From Aphanomyces cochlioides (taxonomy: Eukaryota > Oomycota > Saprolegniomycetes > Saprolegniales > Verrucalvaceae), in the NCBI GenBank assembly GCA_019828595.1, contig JAHQRK010000025.1:496001-560000 (forward strand): DNA of 64,000 nucleotides, read 5' to 3'. This document shows, one piece after another, positions 32,989 to 43,041 of the stretch. Position numbers and translations under genes: made by a program. The notes below the pieces were generated by a model. The model saw nothing but the letters and a program-made list of their open reading frames with translations. It ran no database searches and was not told where the DNA came from. Positions within the stretch are counted from its first letter, which is position 1. Each line of letters opens with the position of its first letter.

Positions 32989-33121
32989 CCTATCGCAAGT
33001 AACTATACCAACTCAATTATCTTCGAAATACTATAGGTCTTCTCACCTTTTTTATCGCGATTCTTTCCTATCGCATATGAAATTGCCAACTCAACTGCCT
33101 TCACAAAGAGTACAGAAAATC

Positions 33122-35055
33122 TACACACAGAAAATAGGGAATCACAGGCAGAATTTGGGGAATCACAAATTCTTGTATCAATAACAGTACTGTACAACTC
33201 TGTGTTCCTCTCTTGTCAAGCTGGTACGAGAGTCGGGGAAGGTTTCCTCCGCAACGCTTTATCTGCAGGGAGTGACGAGGAAATTCCCTCGCGTGGGAGA
33301 GAGAATGAATAGTTGTCCATTTACGCTAACGTTAGGAGCGGACGACTATTATCCGTGTCAATAACAGAAATAGTGATGAAAACACATAGAGCTTGGATCA
33401 TGGATGTGAATATCCATCGCGACGTGTAAATTGAAGGAGCATTCGTGATCGTCGTCGTGACAGAGCTTCCCGGGCTCAATGAGTTGATAGACTTTTTAAA
33501 AGCAATTTCTGCAACATGTAACTGTCAACGCCCGTGGTCGATGTGACAGGGTGACAGAGGATAAACCTGGAGGTTGCAGGTTCGAGTCCTGGGATTTCCG
33601 TCGTGGAAATTTTTGTCATTTTAAAATTCTTTGCCTCTGTGCCCTCATACACAAAAGCAAGCTGCAGTTTTGGTACCATAACTACTTACGACGTCAATAG
33701 CACTTAAGAGGAGGTCATTAATAGACGCAGAGAGCTACTGAAGAGCGGTCAGTAGTCTGACTTGCTGTGTGGCAGACAAACTTGTTCAATGGGAAACTAT
33801 TAATGAATTCTTCGAGTCGGGGTCGAGCGCTAACAGGCAAAGACTGCAAGCCAAAGTGCTATCGTCGATTGACCTAGACCTTCTACCCAGACTCGACGAA
33901 TTCGTTAACACTCATTGAGCAAGCTGTATGCCAGGCAGCAAGTCAGACTACTGGTAGCTCTCCAGTAGCTCTCTGAGTCTATGCATGTCCTAATCTTAAG
34001 TGATACTGATGTTGTAAGTTGTTATGATAGCATCTGAAGGTCGTAAACTTCAATTGCATGAACTACGACGGCTGAGTGGCGATTGATTCATGACAACACA
34101 ATCAGGAAACCTCATCTTGAAAAGAACGTAGTGAAATGCACACAAATCATAACAACTTACAACATCAGTATCACTTAAGATTAGGACATGCATAGACTCA
34201 GAGAGCTACTGGAGAGCTACCAGTAGTCTGACTTGCTGCCTGGCATACAAGCTTGCTCAATGAGTGTTAACGAATTCGTCGAGTCTGGGTAGAAGGTCTA
34301 GGTCAATCGACGATAGCTCTTTGGCTTGCAGTCTTTGCCTGTTAGCGCTCGACCCCGACTCGAAGAATTCATTAATAGTTTCCCATTGAACAAGTTTGTC
34401 TGCCACACAGCAAGTCAGACTACTGACCGCTCTTCAGTAGCTCTCTGCGTCTATTAATGACCTCCTCTTAAGTGCTATTGACGTCGTAAGTAGTTATGGT
34501 ACCAAAACTGCAGCTTGCTTTTGTGTATGAGGGCACAGAGGCAAAGAATTTTAAAATGACAAAAATTTCCACGACGGAAATCCCAGGACTCGAACCTGCA
34601 ACCTCCAGGTTCATCCTCTGTCACCCTGTCACATCGACCACGGGCGTTGACAGTTACATGTTGCAGAAATTGCTTTTAAAAAGTCTATCAACTCATTGAG
34701 CCCGGGAAGCTCTGTCACGACGACGATCACGAATGCTCCTTCAATTTACACGTCGCGATGGATATTCACATCCATGATCCAAGCTCTATGTGTTTTCATC
34801 ACTATTTCTGTTATTGACACGGATAATAGTCGTCCGCTCCTAACGTTAGCGTAAATGGACAACTCTATTCATTCTCTCTCCCACGCGAGGGAATTTCCTC
34901 GTCACTCCCTGCAGATAAAGCGTTGCGGAGGAAACCTTCCCCGACTCTCGTACCAGCTTGACAAGAGAGGAACACAGAGTTGTACAGTACTGTTATTGAT
35001 ACAAGAATTTGTGATTCCCCAAATTCTGCCTGTGATTCCCTATTTTCTGTGTGTA
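33122..35055. repeat. Giant near-perfect palindrome (foldback-type element), 0.9-kb arms
   Basis: The left arm 33122-34028 is the reverse complement of the right arm 34146-35055 with only a handful of differences (for example AGGATAAACC against AGGATGAACC, and a 2-3 bp indel near 33312/34865). The spacer is 117 bp. Each arm holds an identical 67-codon frame and, within it, a nested second inverted repeat: about 33676-33835 against 33885-34028, more diverged. The unit therefore occurs four times in alternating orientation. No transposase is present. Long inverted arms without a gene fit foldback/MULE-like elements. No target duplication was found at the edges. Confidence 0.9.
33540..33600 (+). 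other. tRNA-like B-box segment inside the palindrome (left copy)
   Basis: GCAGGTTCGAGTCCTGGG resembles a tRNA T-arm/internal B-box promoter, preceded by GGAGG. The mirror copy lies near 34575-34640. A full cloverleaf could not be drawn, so this is more likely a tRNA-derived SINE-type promoter or a chance match than a tRNA gene. Confidence 0.35.
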
Positions 35056-35143
35056 ACTCCTGGTTTTTAGTGTGCAAAAACATTTTTCTCCTTCACAAAT
35101 ACGATTAAAACAATGACACATACATTTTGTGTATTATCAAATG

Positions 35144-35922
35144 TTAAGACTTCTTTCCAATTCTATATCCATGGCCGTAAGCTACAAACAACTCTTCTCC
35201 GGCTTTGATGTTTTTCTTCGCTTCCACGTAGATATGTCCACAATATTGGACGAACTGACAATTTGGACGTTTGGGTCTGTTTGGTCGTTTTAAAATCGAC
35301 CCAAGACCTTGCCCGATCGTTGCCTCCTTGACTCCATCGATCCAGTGATTTTTCTTGGTCATTTGAACGGCGTATTCGACACTTCGGTCACTTGGCCACT
35401 TCTGAAACTTGACGACCTCTCCTGAATATTCAGTGATAATATCTCCAGTTTTTAAGTCTTCCGTGGTGAAAACGCCATTACCAGAATCTGGAATGGTTGA
35501 CTCCTGAACTCGCAAGATGCAGTCGTCGTGGCCATAAACCCCGAGCCCTTTGACCACGTCCTTAGGCTCGTAAATGTCGCGGGTGTTGATGACCTTTTTT
35601 GCATTGGTCTCCCTTTTCTTTTTAGCGGCGTATTTGGCGAGCGCTTTCTTGCGGCGCTGTTGCACTTGGGACGACGATAGTGGCTTTTTTTTACCTTAAT
35701 GTCTCGGTGAGTGTTTCGCGTGTGGTCGCGCAATTGACGTAAAGTTAGATCTAAGCCCTGCTTTGAGCAGCCAGCAACTTGACAGCTGTACATTCCATTG
35801 CGCTGCGCTGCGACAAGGATCACTGAGCGCGGTTGCTCATCACTTTGATCCTCGATTAGGCTTGCTTGCGCTAAAAAGCCCTCGCAAGGTGACGAACTAG
35901 TGCCAGCCGCCTTCTTCGCCAT
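35144..35922 (-). pseudogene. C2H2 zinc-finger/SET-domain protein, frameshifted at a poly-A run
   Basis: ATG at 35922 opens a frame with a C2H2-type finger (MYSCQVAGCSKQG...LRDHTRNTHRD). After an 8-base homopolymer (35685-35692, T on the plus strand) the second frame carries a basic linker and a SET domain: DSGNGVFTTEDLKTGDIITE, YSGEVV, ANCQF-like PNCQFVQYCGHIYVEA, and the GEELFVAYGHGY end. SET domains methylate lysines with S-adenosylmethionine. The usual NHS motif is replaced by NRPKRPNCQF, so activity is doubtful even if the frame were intact. Either a real one-base slip or a sequencing error in the homopolymer. Confidence 0.75.
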
Positions 35923-36059
35923 GACCACAAGATGAACGTCAATATTAAAATTGCAAAATGAAACCTGTTTGTTCTTTTCTATATGATGTTGAGTATTGGA
36001 ACGAGAATATTAATAAAAATACGTTCATTTAATTATAGTACATAAACACGGCAATGACG

Positions 36060-36668
36060 CGTCGATCTAACCGCTTCCTTTCTCCTGAAATGAGCGTCAC
36101 CGACAAACGCAGCAAGACAAGGCGGCGGCGAGACAAGAAGGTGGTGATACTAAGCGGCAGCGAGACAAGGCGGCGGCTTGTTATGGGGGCGACGAGACAT
36201 TGGGACGGTCAGACAAGGAGGCGGCACAACCAAGCGGCGGCTTGACATTGGCGCGGCTAAACAGAGCCAGCAAGAATAAGCCGCGGCAAGACTAAGCGGC
36301 GGCAAGACAAGGCGGCGGCGCAACGAAGCGACGGCTTGACATTTGGGCGTCGAGACCTAGCGGCTGCAAAACAAAGAGCCAGCAAGACTAAGCGGCGGCG
36401 AGAACAAGCGGCAGTGCGACAAGGAGGCGGCGAGACCAAGCGGCGGCACGACAAGGAGGCGGCGAGACCAAGCGGCAGCGCGACAAGGAGGCGGCGAGAC
36501 CAAGCGGCGGCACGACAAGGAGGCGGCGAGACCAAGCGGCGGCAAGACTAAGCGGTGGCGAGACCAAGCGGCGGCAAGACTAAGCGGTGGCGAGACCAAG
36601 CGGCGGCACGACAAGGAGGCGGCGAGACCAAGCGGCGGCGCGACAAGGAGGCGGCGAGAATAAGGAGG
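36060..36668 (+). repeat. G+C-rich minisatellite of AAGCGGCGGCRMGACAAGGAGGCGGCGAGACC-type units
   Basis: About 600 bp of tandem, degenerate 15-32 bp units built from GCGGCGAGACCAAGCGGC and GGCACGACAAGGAG. The units are most regular from 36400 to 36640. All short ORFs here simply translate the repeat (arginine/alanine/glycine-rich). Local composition is far from the flanking AT-rich sequence. Confidence 0.9.
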
Positions 36669-37335
36669 CGACAAAACTTATTCGTGTCATGATGGTCCTA
36701 TGAGTTTATGTGTATTAGTAGACGATAGAAATTTGACGGCTCGTACTTGTTACGTCAGCGTGTCCTTGATTGAGATATCTATAGAGCTAGTTGGCAATGC
36801 GTGTCGTCACAGTCCGGCGACACATCCAAACCCCAGGCGCTAAAGGTTCTCAGGGGACCCTTTGCTCGTCTGTTTTCGTGGCACACCAGGTACGCAGGTT
36901 CCCGGTGGCGCTACCAGCCAAGCTCCGGATGGCCCTCCCCTCGCCCAGTTTTCGTGCGCCGCCACGCACTGCTAACTCACCCCACGAGTGGACTCGAGCA
37001 AATTGGGAAATGACACTTGTTTGAATCGTGATTGGCTAGTATAATAAAATAAAATCATTCGATGTTGTTTACGACAAAACTGCAAAACGTAAACATTCCG
37101 GTTATATTCCCCTTTTTGCGGATGTCGGAATTTTGTCGGAAGCAATTGTGTGTCGGAATTTTTATGGTATGGTACATAGAATCTATTTATGTGTTCTGCA
37201 TTAACGACATCAAAGATCAGACATATAAATCTAAAGTATGAGTATAACAACACGACAGTATCCACACACCATAGGCCACAGGAGCATATAAATCTATTTC
37301 ACCCGTCCTTCGCATCTTTAACTTAATCGTGCACT
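36669..37335. other. Intergenic; G+C-rich island 36800-37010
   Basis: The island encodes no recognised protein in either overlapping frame and could be a solo LTR fragment. After it the sequence is AT-rich up to the hAT gene. Confidence 0.4.
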
Positions 37336-39000
37336 ATGGCTGACGAGAATGTCGTGTTTGAAGATGCCAGTCCAACACTACTTTCCGGCAGGGAACTGGC
37401 CTTACACTATTTTGCGCCGCCAACTGACGGCGGGTCTATCTGGAAATGTAAGGCCAAGAATTGCTCAACATCTCTCTCCAAAGCGTCTGGATACAGTAAT
37501 ATGTGCTCGCACATTCGCTCGAAACACAGTGAATGGGTCAAATTAACGCGAGACAAGGACAAAAACAAGCAAATTGTGCTCCGTGGCTGGGCTTCGCCCA
37601 AGGCTAAGACTATTTGTGGATGGATTGACATCATTTGCAGCTGTTTGCTACCATTTTCCTTCTGTGACAACAAAGTTATCCAAGGCTACATGGATCTCAA
37701 GTACATTGACAGCCGAACACTTTTGGATTATATGCATAAATTAACCTTGGTGGTCGAAACGAGTATCTCGTCCTTGCTCCCGTCCAAGATTGCACTTGTA
37801 TTTGATGGTTGGACTGCGCAGTCAACACATTATATGGCAATTTTCGCGACATTCCCTCCAGGCAAGATGAGTGGCAAAAATGACTTATCCGGGCTCTCCG
37901 GAAAAGTTTTTATCCGGTTTTCGGGGAAAAAGTTTTTATCCGGTTTATCCGGGAAAAAGACATCATCCAGATCCTCCGGATATTATCGATTCCTGCTTGC
38001 GTTCTCTCCGATGAATGAGGATGGTTCCCAGTCGGCTCAAGCCCACAAGGATTTTTTTGATTATGTGCTTGGTTTATACGGAAAAACTTGGAGTAATGTG
38101 GTTGCAATTATTGGTGACAATTGTTCCACCAACTTGGCTTTTGCTCGGCAAGTTGGTGTTCCTATCATTGGATGTGCCAGTCATCGCTTTAACTTGGCTG
38201 TGAAGTCATTTTTGGAGAGGTTTGAGCCTTTATTAGACCTTATTAACAACATTATGAAGAAATTGTCCCACTCTATTCCTGCTGCAAAACTCCGCCGCTT
38301 GACGCATCTCGCCGCAAAATCGCGATATTCAACTCGATGGAGTAGCTCATACAACATGCTTCAGCGATACATCGAAATTAAAGAGCATCTCCGACCATTG
38401 CGAGATATGAAAGCTGATCTTGTGTTGCCCACGAAGCCGCAAGATGAAGTCTTGTGCAAGCTCTTCAATGATCTATCGCAGCTGGACAAAGTCACACTTG
38501 ACCTTCAAAAAGAGGAAATCACAATGAAAGACGTGAGATCCTGTTTTGATGAAGTTACGGTTCTTCATCCGGAAATGTCCGGAAAAATTGCTGCTTATGC
38601 GGATATTGTGCAATCTCCCGACTTTGAATCTGCGATCGTGAAGATTCAGATGAACAACACAGCGGCCCTGAGTCATGATGAGCGCTGCAGTGTTGCTCAT
38701 CTGAAGGTCGACGACGGTGCCAACCGTGTCGACTACTCTAACCTGTCGATCTTTGAGCGTGGCAAAAAACGGCAGAAGGTTGAGCAGGCCTGCGGATACA
38801 TTGACACAGAGTTCCTCTGCCCGACTTCTAACTTGTGCGAGCGGTTCTTCTCGCGAGCGAAGTATGCGCTCGGAGACCGCCGCGGTCGAATGTTGCCCAG
38901 GAACTTCGAAGTTCAAATGTTTCTGTGGCTAAATCGGAGCCTTTGGGACGTCGGTGTCATTGACCGCATCCTTGATCTCAAAAGCAATGAGGAAGAATAA
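37336..39000 (+). CDS. hAT-family transposase with in-frame repeat insertion
   Basis: An intact 554-aa frame from an ATG. A BED zinc finger lies near residues 35-65 (WKCKAKNCSTSLSKASGYSN then CSHIRSKH). The RNase-H-like catalytic region shows D in LVFDGWTAQSTHYM and D in VVAIIGDNCSTNLAFA, with the CASHRFNLAVKSF motif. The hATC dimerisation domain closes the protein (LCPTSNLCERFFSRAKYALG, MLPRNFEVQMFLWLNRS). Between THYMAIFATFPP and YYRFLLAFSP sits an extra Ser/Gly/Lys-rich segment of about 40 aa from a tandem DNA repeat, absent from typical family members. Terminal repeats and the 8-bp target duplication were not located. Confidence 0.9.
   Translation: MADENVVFEDASPTLLSGRELALHYFAPPTDGGSIWKCKAKNCSTSLSKASGYSNMCSHIRSKHSEWVKLTRDKDKNKQIVLRGWASPKAKTICGWIDIICSCLLPFSFCDNKVIQGYMDLKYIDSRTLLDYMHKLTLVVETSISSLLPSKIALVFDGWTAQSTHYMAIFATFPPGKMSGKNDLSGLSGKVFIRFSGKKFLSGLSGKKTSSRSSGYYRFLLAFSPMNEDGSQSAQAHKDFFDYVLGLYGKTWSNVVAIIGDNCSTNLAFARQVGVPIIGCASHRFNLAVKSFLERFEPLLDLINNIMKKLSHSIPAAKLRRLTHLAAKSRYSTRWSSSYNMLQRYIEIKEHLRPLRDMKADLVLPTKPQDEVLCKLFNDLSQLDKVTLDLQKEEITMKDVRSCFDEVTVLHPEMSGKIAAYADIVQSPDFESAIVKIQMNNTAALSHDERCSVAHLKVDDGANRVDYSNLSIFERGKKRQKVEQACGYIDTEFLCPTSNLCERFFSRAKYALGDRRGRMLPRNFEVQMFLWLNRSLWDVGVIDRILDLKSNEEE
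37861..37985 (+). repeat. Tandem TCCGG...AAAAAG repeat inserted in the hAT gene
   Basis: Units such as AAGTTTTTATCCGGTTT and CTCCGGAAAAG repeat three to four times. The insertion keeps the frame open and adds SGLSGK-like repeats between conserved parts of the catalytic domain. Confidence 0.75.
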
Positions 39001-39646
39001 TTATATTATTCCCTCTTCGATAGGAAAATATTTTTTCCCCGATCTTCTGGCAGTTAACTACAACACTTTATGTGCACATAAAATAAATACATGGATTTTC
39101 TTTTCAAGTCAAATTAATATAAAATATAATAATGCAGATGTCTGATACATACTGCTACCATGGCATAATTTCTTTCAGGGTATCTCACTTGAAGCGGCGG
39201 TTTGGAATGCTTTTCATCCTGTGCCCCAAGATCAACGTCAGCTTTAAACATTGTATATTCTGACTTCAGAGACCAGAACACGTCTAAAAAATATACGTCA
39301 TTTGCCTTAACAGAGAAAACTATAGTAGTTGACGCATAGTAACGTAAAGCTGTTCGAAACAAGGAATACAACAATTAAAAGTACAGTAAACTCGGTTGTG
39401 ATTGATTTTTGGTGAAACTTTCGCTTCAAGTGTTTTTTTCTTTGAAAAAACTTTGAAAAACTCCATCATTGGATAAATAGACAACAGACATTATGAAAAC
39501 CTCCAGTATTTTGCTTCATTCTTACACCCTGTCAGTGAAATATTCCTGAGTACGTTGTGATGAAATATTAAGCGTTGAGTCGTATGTTTTTCTTGGAGCA
39601 TTTTTGAAAGATTACAGAATTTGAAAAAAACTATTAAGATTTTGAA
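39001..39646. repeat. AT-rich flank shared with 56.3 and 62.7 kb
   Basis: From about 39425 the text GTGTTTTTTTCTT...AACTCCATC...TGAAATATTAAGCGTTGA matches 56340-56468. TATGTTTTTCTTGGAGCAT (39583) matches 62748. It is part of the dispersed unit carrying the PD-(D/E)XK-like gene. Confidence 0.65.
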
Positions 39647-39821
39647 AAAACCTCTGGATGGTTTTTATAGATTTTTTAATTCCCCCATCTTCATTTCGAG
39701 TTTCTTGCTCTCAAGGAGACAGGACGCAGAATTCGATGAGTGTCGTGCACTGCCAATGGTGGTTCGAAGCATCAACGGCCGCATCAAGAAGATGGATATG
39801 AAGGAAGTTGAAGCCTATTAG
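39647..39821 (+). pseudogene. PD-(D/E)XK-like repeated protein, 5' fragment (copy 2)
   Basis: Matches the first part of the intact copy at 62.9 kb: DGFYRFF..., then MVVRSINGRIKKMDMKEVEAY. The match stops abruptly at TAT/TAG (39819-39821). A stretch around 39690-39750 has an insertion and a deletion relative to the intact copy. It is joined directly to the tail of an ankyrin gene. Confidence 0.8.
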
Positions 39822-39822
39822 A

Positions 39823-40026
39823 TGCACTTGTGGTCAAGTTCTTGATGGAAATCGTCCAGAAGGCTGCACAATCCGAGCTTTTCTCGGGGCGACGGAAGCC
39901 AACCATTGGCAAGTCGCGTCATTTATACTCCAACATGCGAACCAACTCAAACTGGATTTGCAACAAGTCCGCGCCTCGTTTCCCACCTATGTCGACGAAT
40001 TCGATCTTCTAACGTATTATCACTAA
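39823..40026 (+). pseudogene. Ankyrin-gene C-terminal fragment
   Basis: Encodes EGCTIRAFLGATEANHWQVA and an acidic leucine-rich end matching the C-terminus of the intact ankyrin protein at 47.0 kb (EGCTIRALLGARESKHWHVE). It has no start of its own. The junction with the preceding fragment is at about 39822. Confidence 0.8.
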
Positions 40027-40678
40027 CTTGTCAAAATTGAGTCTTCAAATTCCTGGCTCTTCAGGAGAAAGATACAAGAGTTTAATTGCCGCACCAGCCT
40101 GAAAATCTCTGTTTCCTTCGCAATGATGAGAAATTGCACTTATCCTGGACTATTCTATCAATGAATCGCTGCAGTAGAATTCAGTGGTAATGCGCATTTA
40201 GCGTACGTTGCCCTGTGGTTACGAGCTCCGTCGACCGACTCTCTAGTGTTATGGCTTCATCATGGTCATTTGAATCCTTCCCCGTGTCTCTCGTGGAAAA
40301 TCTCATTAAAATTAATATTGTCAAACTTTATTGTTTATATCAATATTTTATTTTCAACAGGTTTTGTTTTCTCCTTATTTATGTTAGACAGCCCGAGGAG
40401 TTGAACATTTTACAAAATAAAAGTTATAACATATGATTGATTTTAAAAGTACACCAGAACAATCAAGGTAATATTAAAACTGTCTAATTTGATTAACATT
40501 AAAAGATTGATTTACAAAAGTATAGTATTTCATGAGTCAAGCATGAAGTCGAGTACTTCGTAGTTCAAGACAACTTGAATTTTGGACATCTGTTGCGTCG
40601 GTGTCGTCACAATCATCGATTTTATTCAAATCCCCTGGCTGTAATCCTATTGACTCACACTGTCAAATGTTAACGTCA
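40027..40678. other. Intergenic, AT-rich
   Basis: No credible gene or RNA. Lies between an ankyrin 3' fragment and the next ankyrin copy. Confidence 0.4.
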
Positions 40679-41594
40679 ATGGCCAAGACAGCTCGCGCCT
40701 TTGGCTATCGAATCGGGGTCACGACACAGATGTCGAAGTGAGTGAAGTTGTCGCCTCGTCGTTTGTTGTAAAAACAGAAAACGGATTTCATCAGCCCTTT
40801 CGTGCGCTTGGGCACTGCTTCCTGTTATTTGCAGACAACTAAACTTGGGGCGTCTATAATTGCGCCGCCGAAGATATGTTCGATGCCACGATGATCGCCC
40901 TGGACCAAATCCATCGCCCATACCTGGCTGTAGAAACATCATTGAGCCCCCTCAACATGTAGAAGCGCTCCTGCATTGTTTACCTGAGCTGGAGCACAAC
41001 GTCTTCTGCTATTCTATTTGGGCTGGTCACGTTGACTTGCTTGGCGTCATGCTGCCTCGACAGACGAACATCTACTACGGCGCGACGGAGCAAGCTGCTT
41101 TTCTTGGCCAAATCGACGTCTTGACCTTCCTTGAAGCACACAATTTAGCGACGTATTCAAGCCAAGCTCTGCATTGGGCATGCCGCCAAGGCCATGGAAA
41201 AGTTGTCGAGTTCCTGCACCCGCGGGTCCCTCGGGGCATCACAATTTGCATGGACGCCGCGGCTAAGAATGGACATTTGGAGATTGTGAAGTTTCTTCAT
41301 TTACATCGATCCGAAGAATGCACGCCACAAGCCATGGACAGCGCCGCCGAGTCTGGTCATCTCGACATCGTCAAGTTCTTGCATTTGCACAGAAGCGAAG
41401 GTTGCACGACGGCACCGCTTGATATGGCTGCTGCGAATGGACATTTGGAAATTGTGAAATTTCTTCACTGGAATCGAACACAAGGCGCTACGACCACCGC
41501 GATGATGTTGGCTTGTTGCAATGGACATTTGGACGTGGTTCAGTTTTTATTGGAGCATCGTTCAGAAGTCTGCACGATTCAAGCATTAAGCTAA
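40679..41594 (+). pseudogene. Ankyrin-repeat protein, frameshifted and 3'-truncated
   Basis: The main frame (from about 40945) carries ankyrin-type repeats (NGHLEIVKFLHLHRSEECT, SGHLDIVKFLHLHRSEGCTT, NGHLDVVQFLLEHRSE) and ends at CTIQALS*. The intact relatives continue another 40 aa. The N-terminal part lies in other frames upstream: GFHQPFRALGHCF matches TGYPQHLRPFAQY of the 47-kb protein, and MIALDQIHRPYLAVETSL matches MVALDKILRPYLGMATPL. A slip near 40945 separates these from EALLHCLPELEHNVFCYSIW. At least two indels, so not functional. Confidence 0.8.
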
Positions 41595-41898
41595 TGGGTT
41601 ATTTATGAAAGTTCACGTCAGAATCTCCTAACGCATCGCATCCCCCCCCCGTCCCCCCAGATTCCCCCAGCGCCCCCCCCGATCAAGAGCAGCTACAGCT
41701 CTCGTCGGTGATCTTTCGGTTTGCCAGGGGTCCAAGTTTATTAAACGACGAAGTCCTTCAAGTGTTGCAAAGATAGAAGAGTCTATTCCCCCACTGAGGG
41801 GCTCTGATAGCATTTTTATAGCTCGAAGGGGGGAAAAGAAAGGAATAGGTGGTCAATAACTTTATGGTTTATAATACTAACTTTTGTGTCTCGTTGAT
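41595..41898. other. Poly-C-rich spacer between convergent ankyrin genes
   Basis: 41641-41690 is a run of C-blocks (nine, six, five and eight C). No gene seen. Confidence 0.6.
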
Positions 41899-43041
41899 TT
41901 AGAAGCTTCTCCTGACAGTGGCGAGGATGCTGCCGACCCAACCTCCGTTGTTTGCTCCGCTGGTAGTGGTTGGCTGGGTGCAGTCGTCCGCGGAAACGAT
42001 CTTTTGGGGCGACATTTTCAACTTTCTCGCCTCCTCGACTCGTCGTTTGGCGTCCAAGATGCGAAAGAACGCATACATGTTGGTCGGGTCGTAGCCTTCC
42101 GTGCGATGTTCGAGTAAAAAGTCGACAACTTCGTAGCGATTGCACTCGGCGGCGGCTTCGACAGCGCGGTTGGTGCAGCCTTCCGTGCGGTTAAAATGAA
42201 GAAACTTGACGACTTCCAAGTGCCCCGCGCAGGCCGCCCCGTCCATCGCTTTCGTCGTGCATCCTTCCCGTCGGTTGAAATGCAAAAACTTGACCACTTC
42301 CAAGTGTCCTTTGGCGCTTGCGCTGTCCATCGCGCGGGTTGTGCAGCCTTCGCTGCGGTAATTGTGGAGGAACTCGACGACATCCAAGTGGCCATGGCTA
42401 GCGGCTTCGTCCATCACGGCGGTCGTGCAGCCTTCGTGTCGTTCCGTGTGGAGGAACTTGACGACTTCCAAATGTCCTTGCCATGCCGCCGACACCATGG
42501 CGTTGCCAGAGCAGCCTTCCGAGCGGTTTTCATGGAGGAAGCGAAGAATGTGCATATGACCTTGATGGGCGGCCAAGTCCATCGTTCCAGGCTTGAAATC
42601 GCCGAGGCTGTGGTCATGGAGGTACTTTAACACGTGGAGGGAGCCCATCCATGCGGCGATGGCGGTCGGGTGGAGTGTGTTCTTGTGGATTTGGTTGGTT
42701 TCATCGAGGTAGACGATGATTTCCATCTTTTCTGTCGCAATGGCATGGTGCAACGTGACAATAAATAGCCTCGCGTCGACGCGGAAGAGTCGTTCGAGGT
42801 CTGATGGGCCGTTTTGAGCAATCCACGGGTCAAACACTGCTTGGAAGGCGTCGAGCTGGAGCTTCAGGAACGCGTAGTCTCGAAGGAGGAGCGAGTTTGG
42901 ACAGACGCTCGAATGCCGCGGTCGCACGCCGCGATTGATATAATGGTCTCGAATAAACGCCACAAAGGGCCACATATCTTGGGCGTAGCCTGGTTGAAAC
43001 GCGACGATCTGCTCGAGGACGTCCGCCGATGTGAAAATCAT
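41899..43041 (-). CDS. Ankyrin-repeat protein A (380 aa)
   Basis: First ATG at 43041 (MIFTSADVLEQIVAF); the frame upstream to 43125 lacks an ATG. The N-terminal region (GYAQDMWPFVAFIRDHY) matches that of the other ankyrin genes here. From about residue 165 there are at least seven 33-34-aa repeats of the form GHLEVVKFLHxxRxEGCTT, ending with a basic tail. Such repeat proteins are numerous in Aphanomyces-type oomycetes. They bind partner proteins, and their partners are unknown. No signal peptide or membrane segment. Convergent with the broken copy at 40.7-41.6 kb. Confidence 0.85.
   Translation of the reverse strand: MIFTSADVLEQIVAFQPGYAQDMWPFVAFIRDHYINRGVRPRHSSVCPNSLLLRDYAFLKLQLDAFQAVFDPWIAQNGPSDLERLFRVDARLFIVTLHHAIATEKMEIIVYLDETNQIHKNTLHPTAIAAWMGSLHVLKYLHDHSLGDFKPGTMDLAAHQGHMHILRFLHENRSEGCSGNAMVSAAWQGHLEVVKFLHTERHEGCTTAVMDEAASHGHLDVVEFLHNYRSEGCTTRAMDSASAKGHLEVVKFLHFNRREGCTTKAMDGAACAGHLEVVKFLHFNRTEGCTNRAVEAAAECNRYEVVDFLLEHRTEGYDPTNMYAFFRILDAKRRVEEARKLKMSPQKIVSADDCTQPTTTSGANNGGWVGSILATVRRSF

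Noticed and set aside
33476..33679. Identical 67-codon ORF in both palindrome arms as a conserved gene
   Set aside because: The identity follows from the palindrome itself, the frame covers a tRNA-like B-box text, and composition is not protein-like.
36054..36670. Tandem array as a CRISPR
   Set aside because: Units are contiguous and degenerate with no unique spacers, and the genome is eukaryotic.
36257..36674. Leucine/arginine-rich ORFs on the minus strand
   Set aside because: They are translations of the GC-rich tandem repeat and change with every unit.
42196..42630. 144-aa plus-strand ORF over ankyrin gene A
   Set aside because: Repeat-driven shadow of the ankyrin repeats on the other strand.
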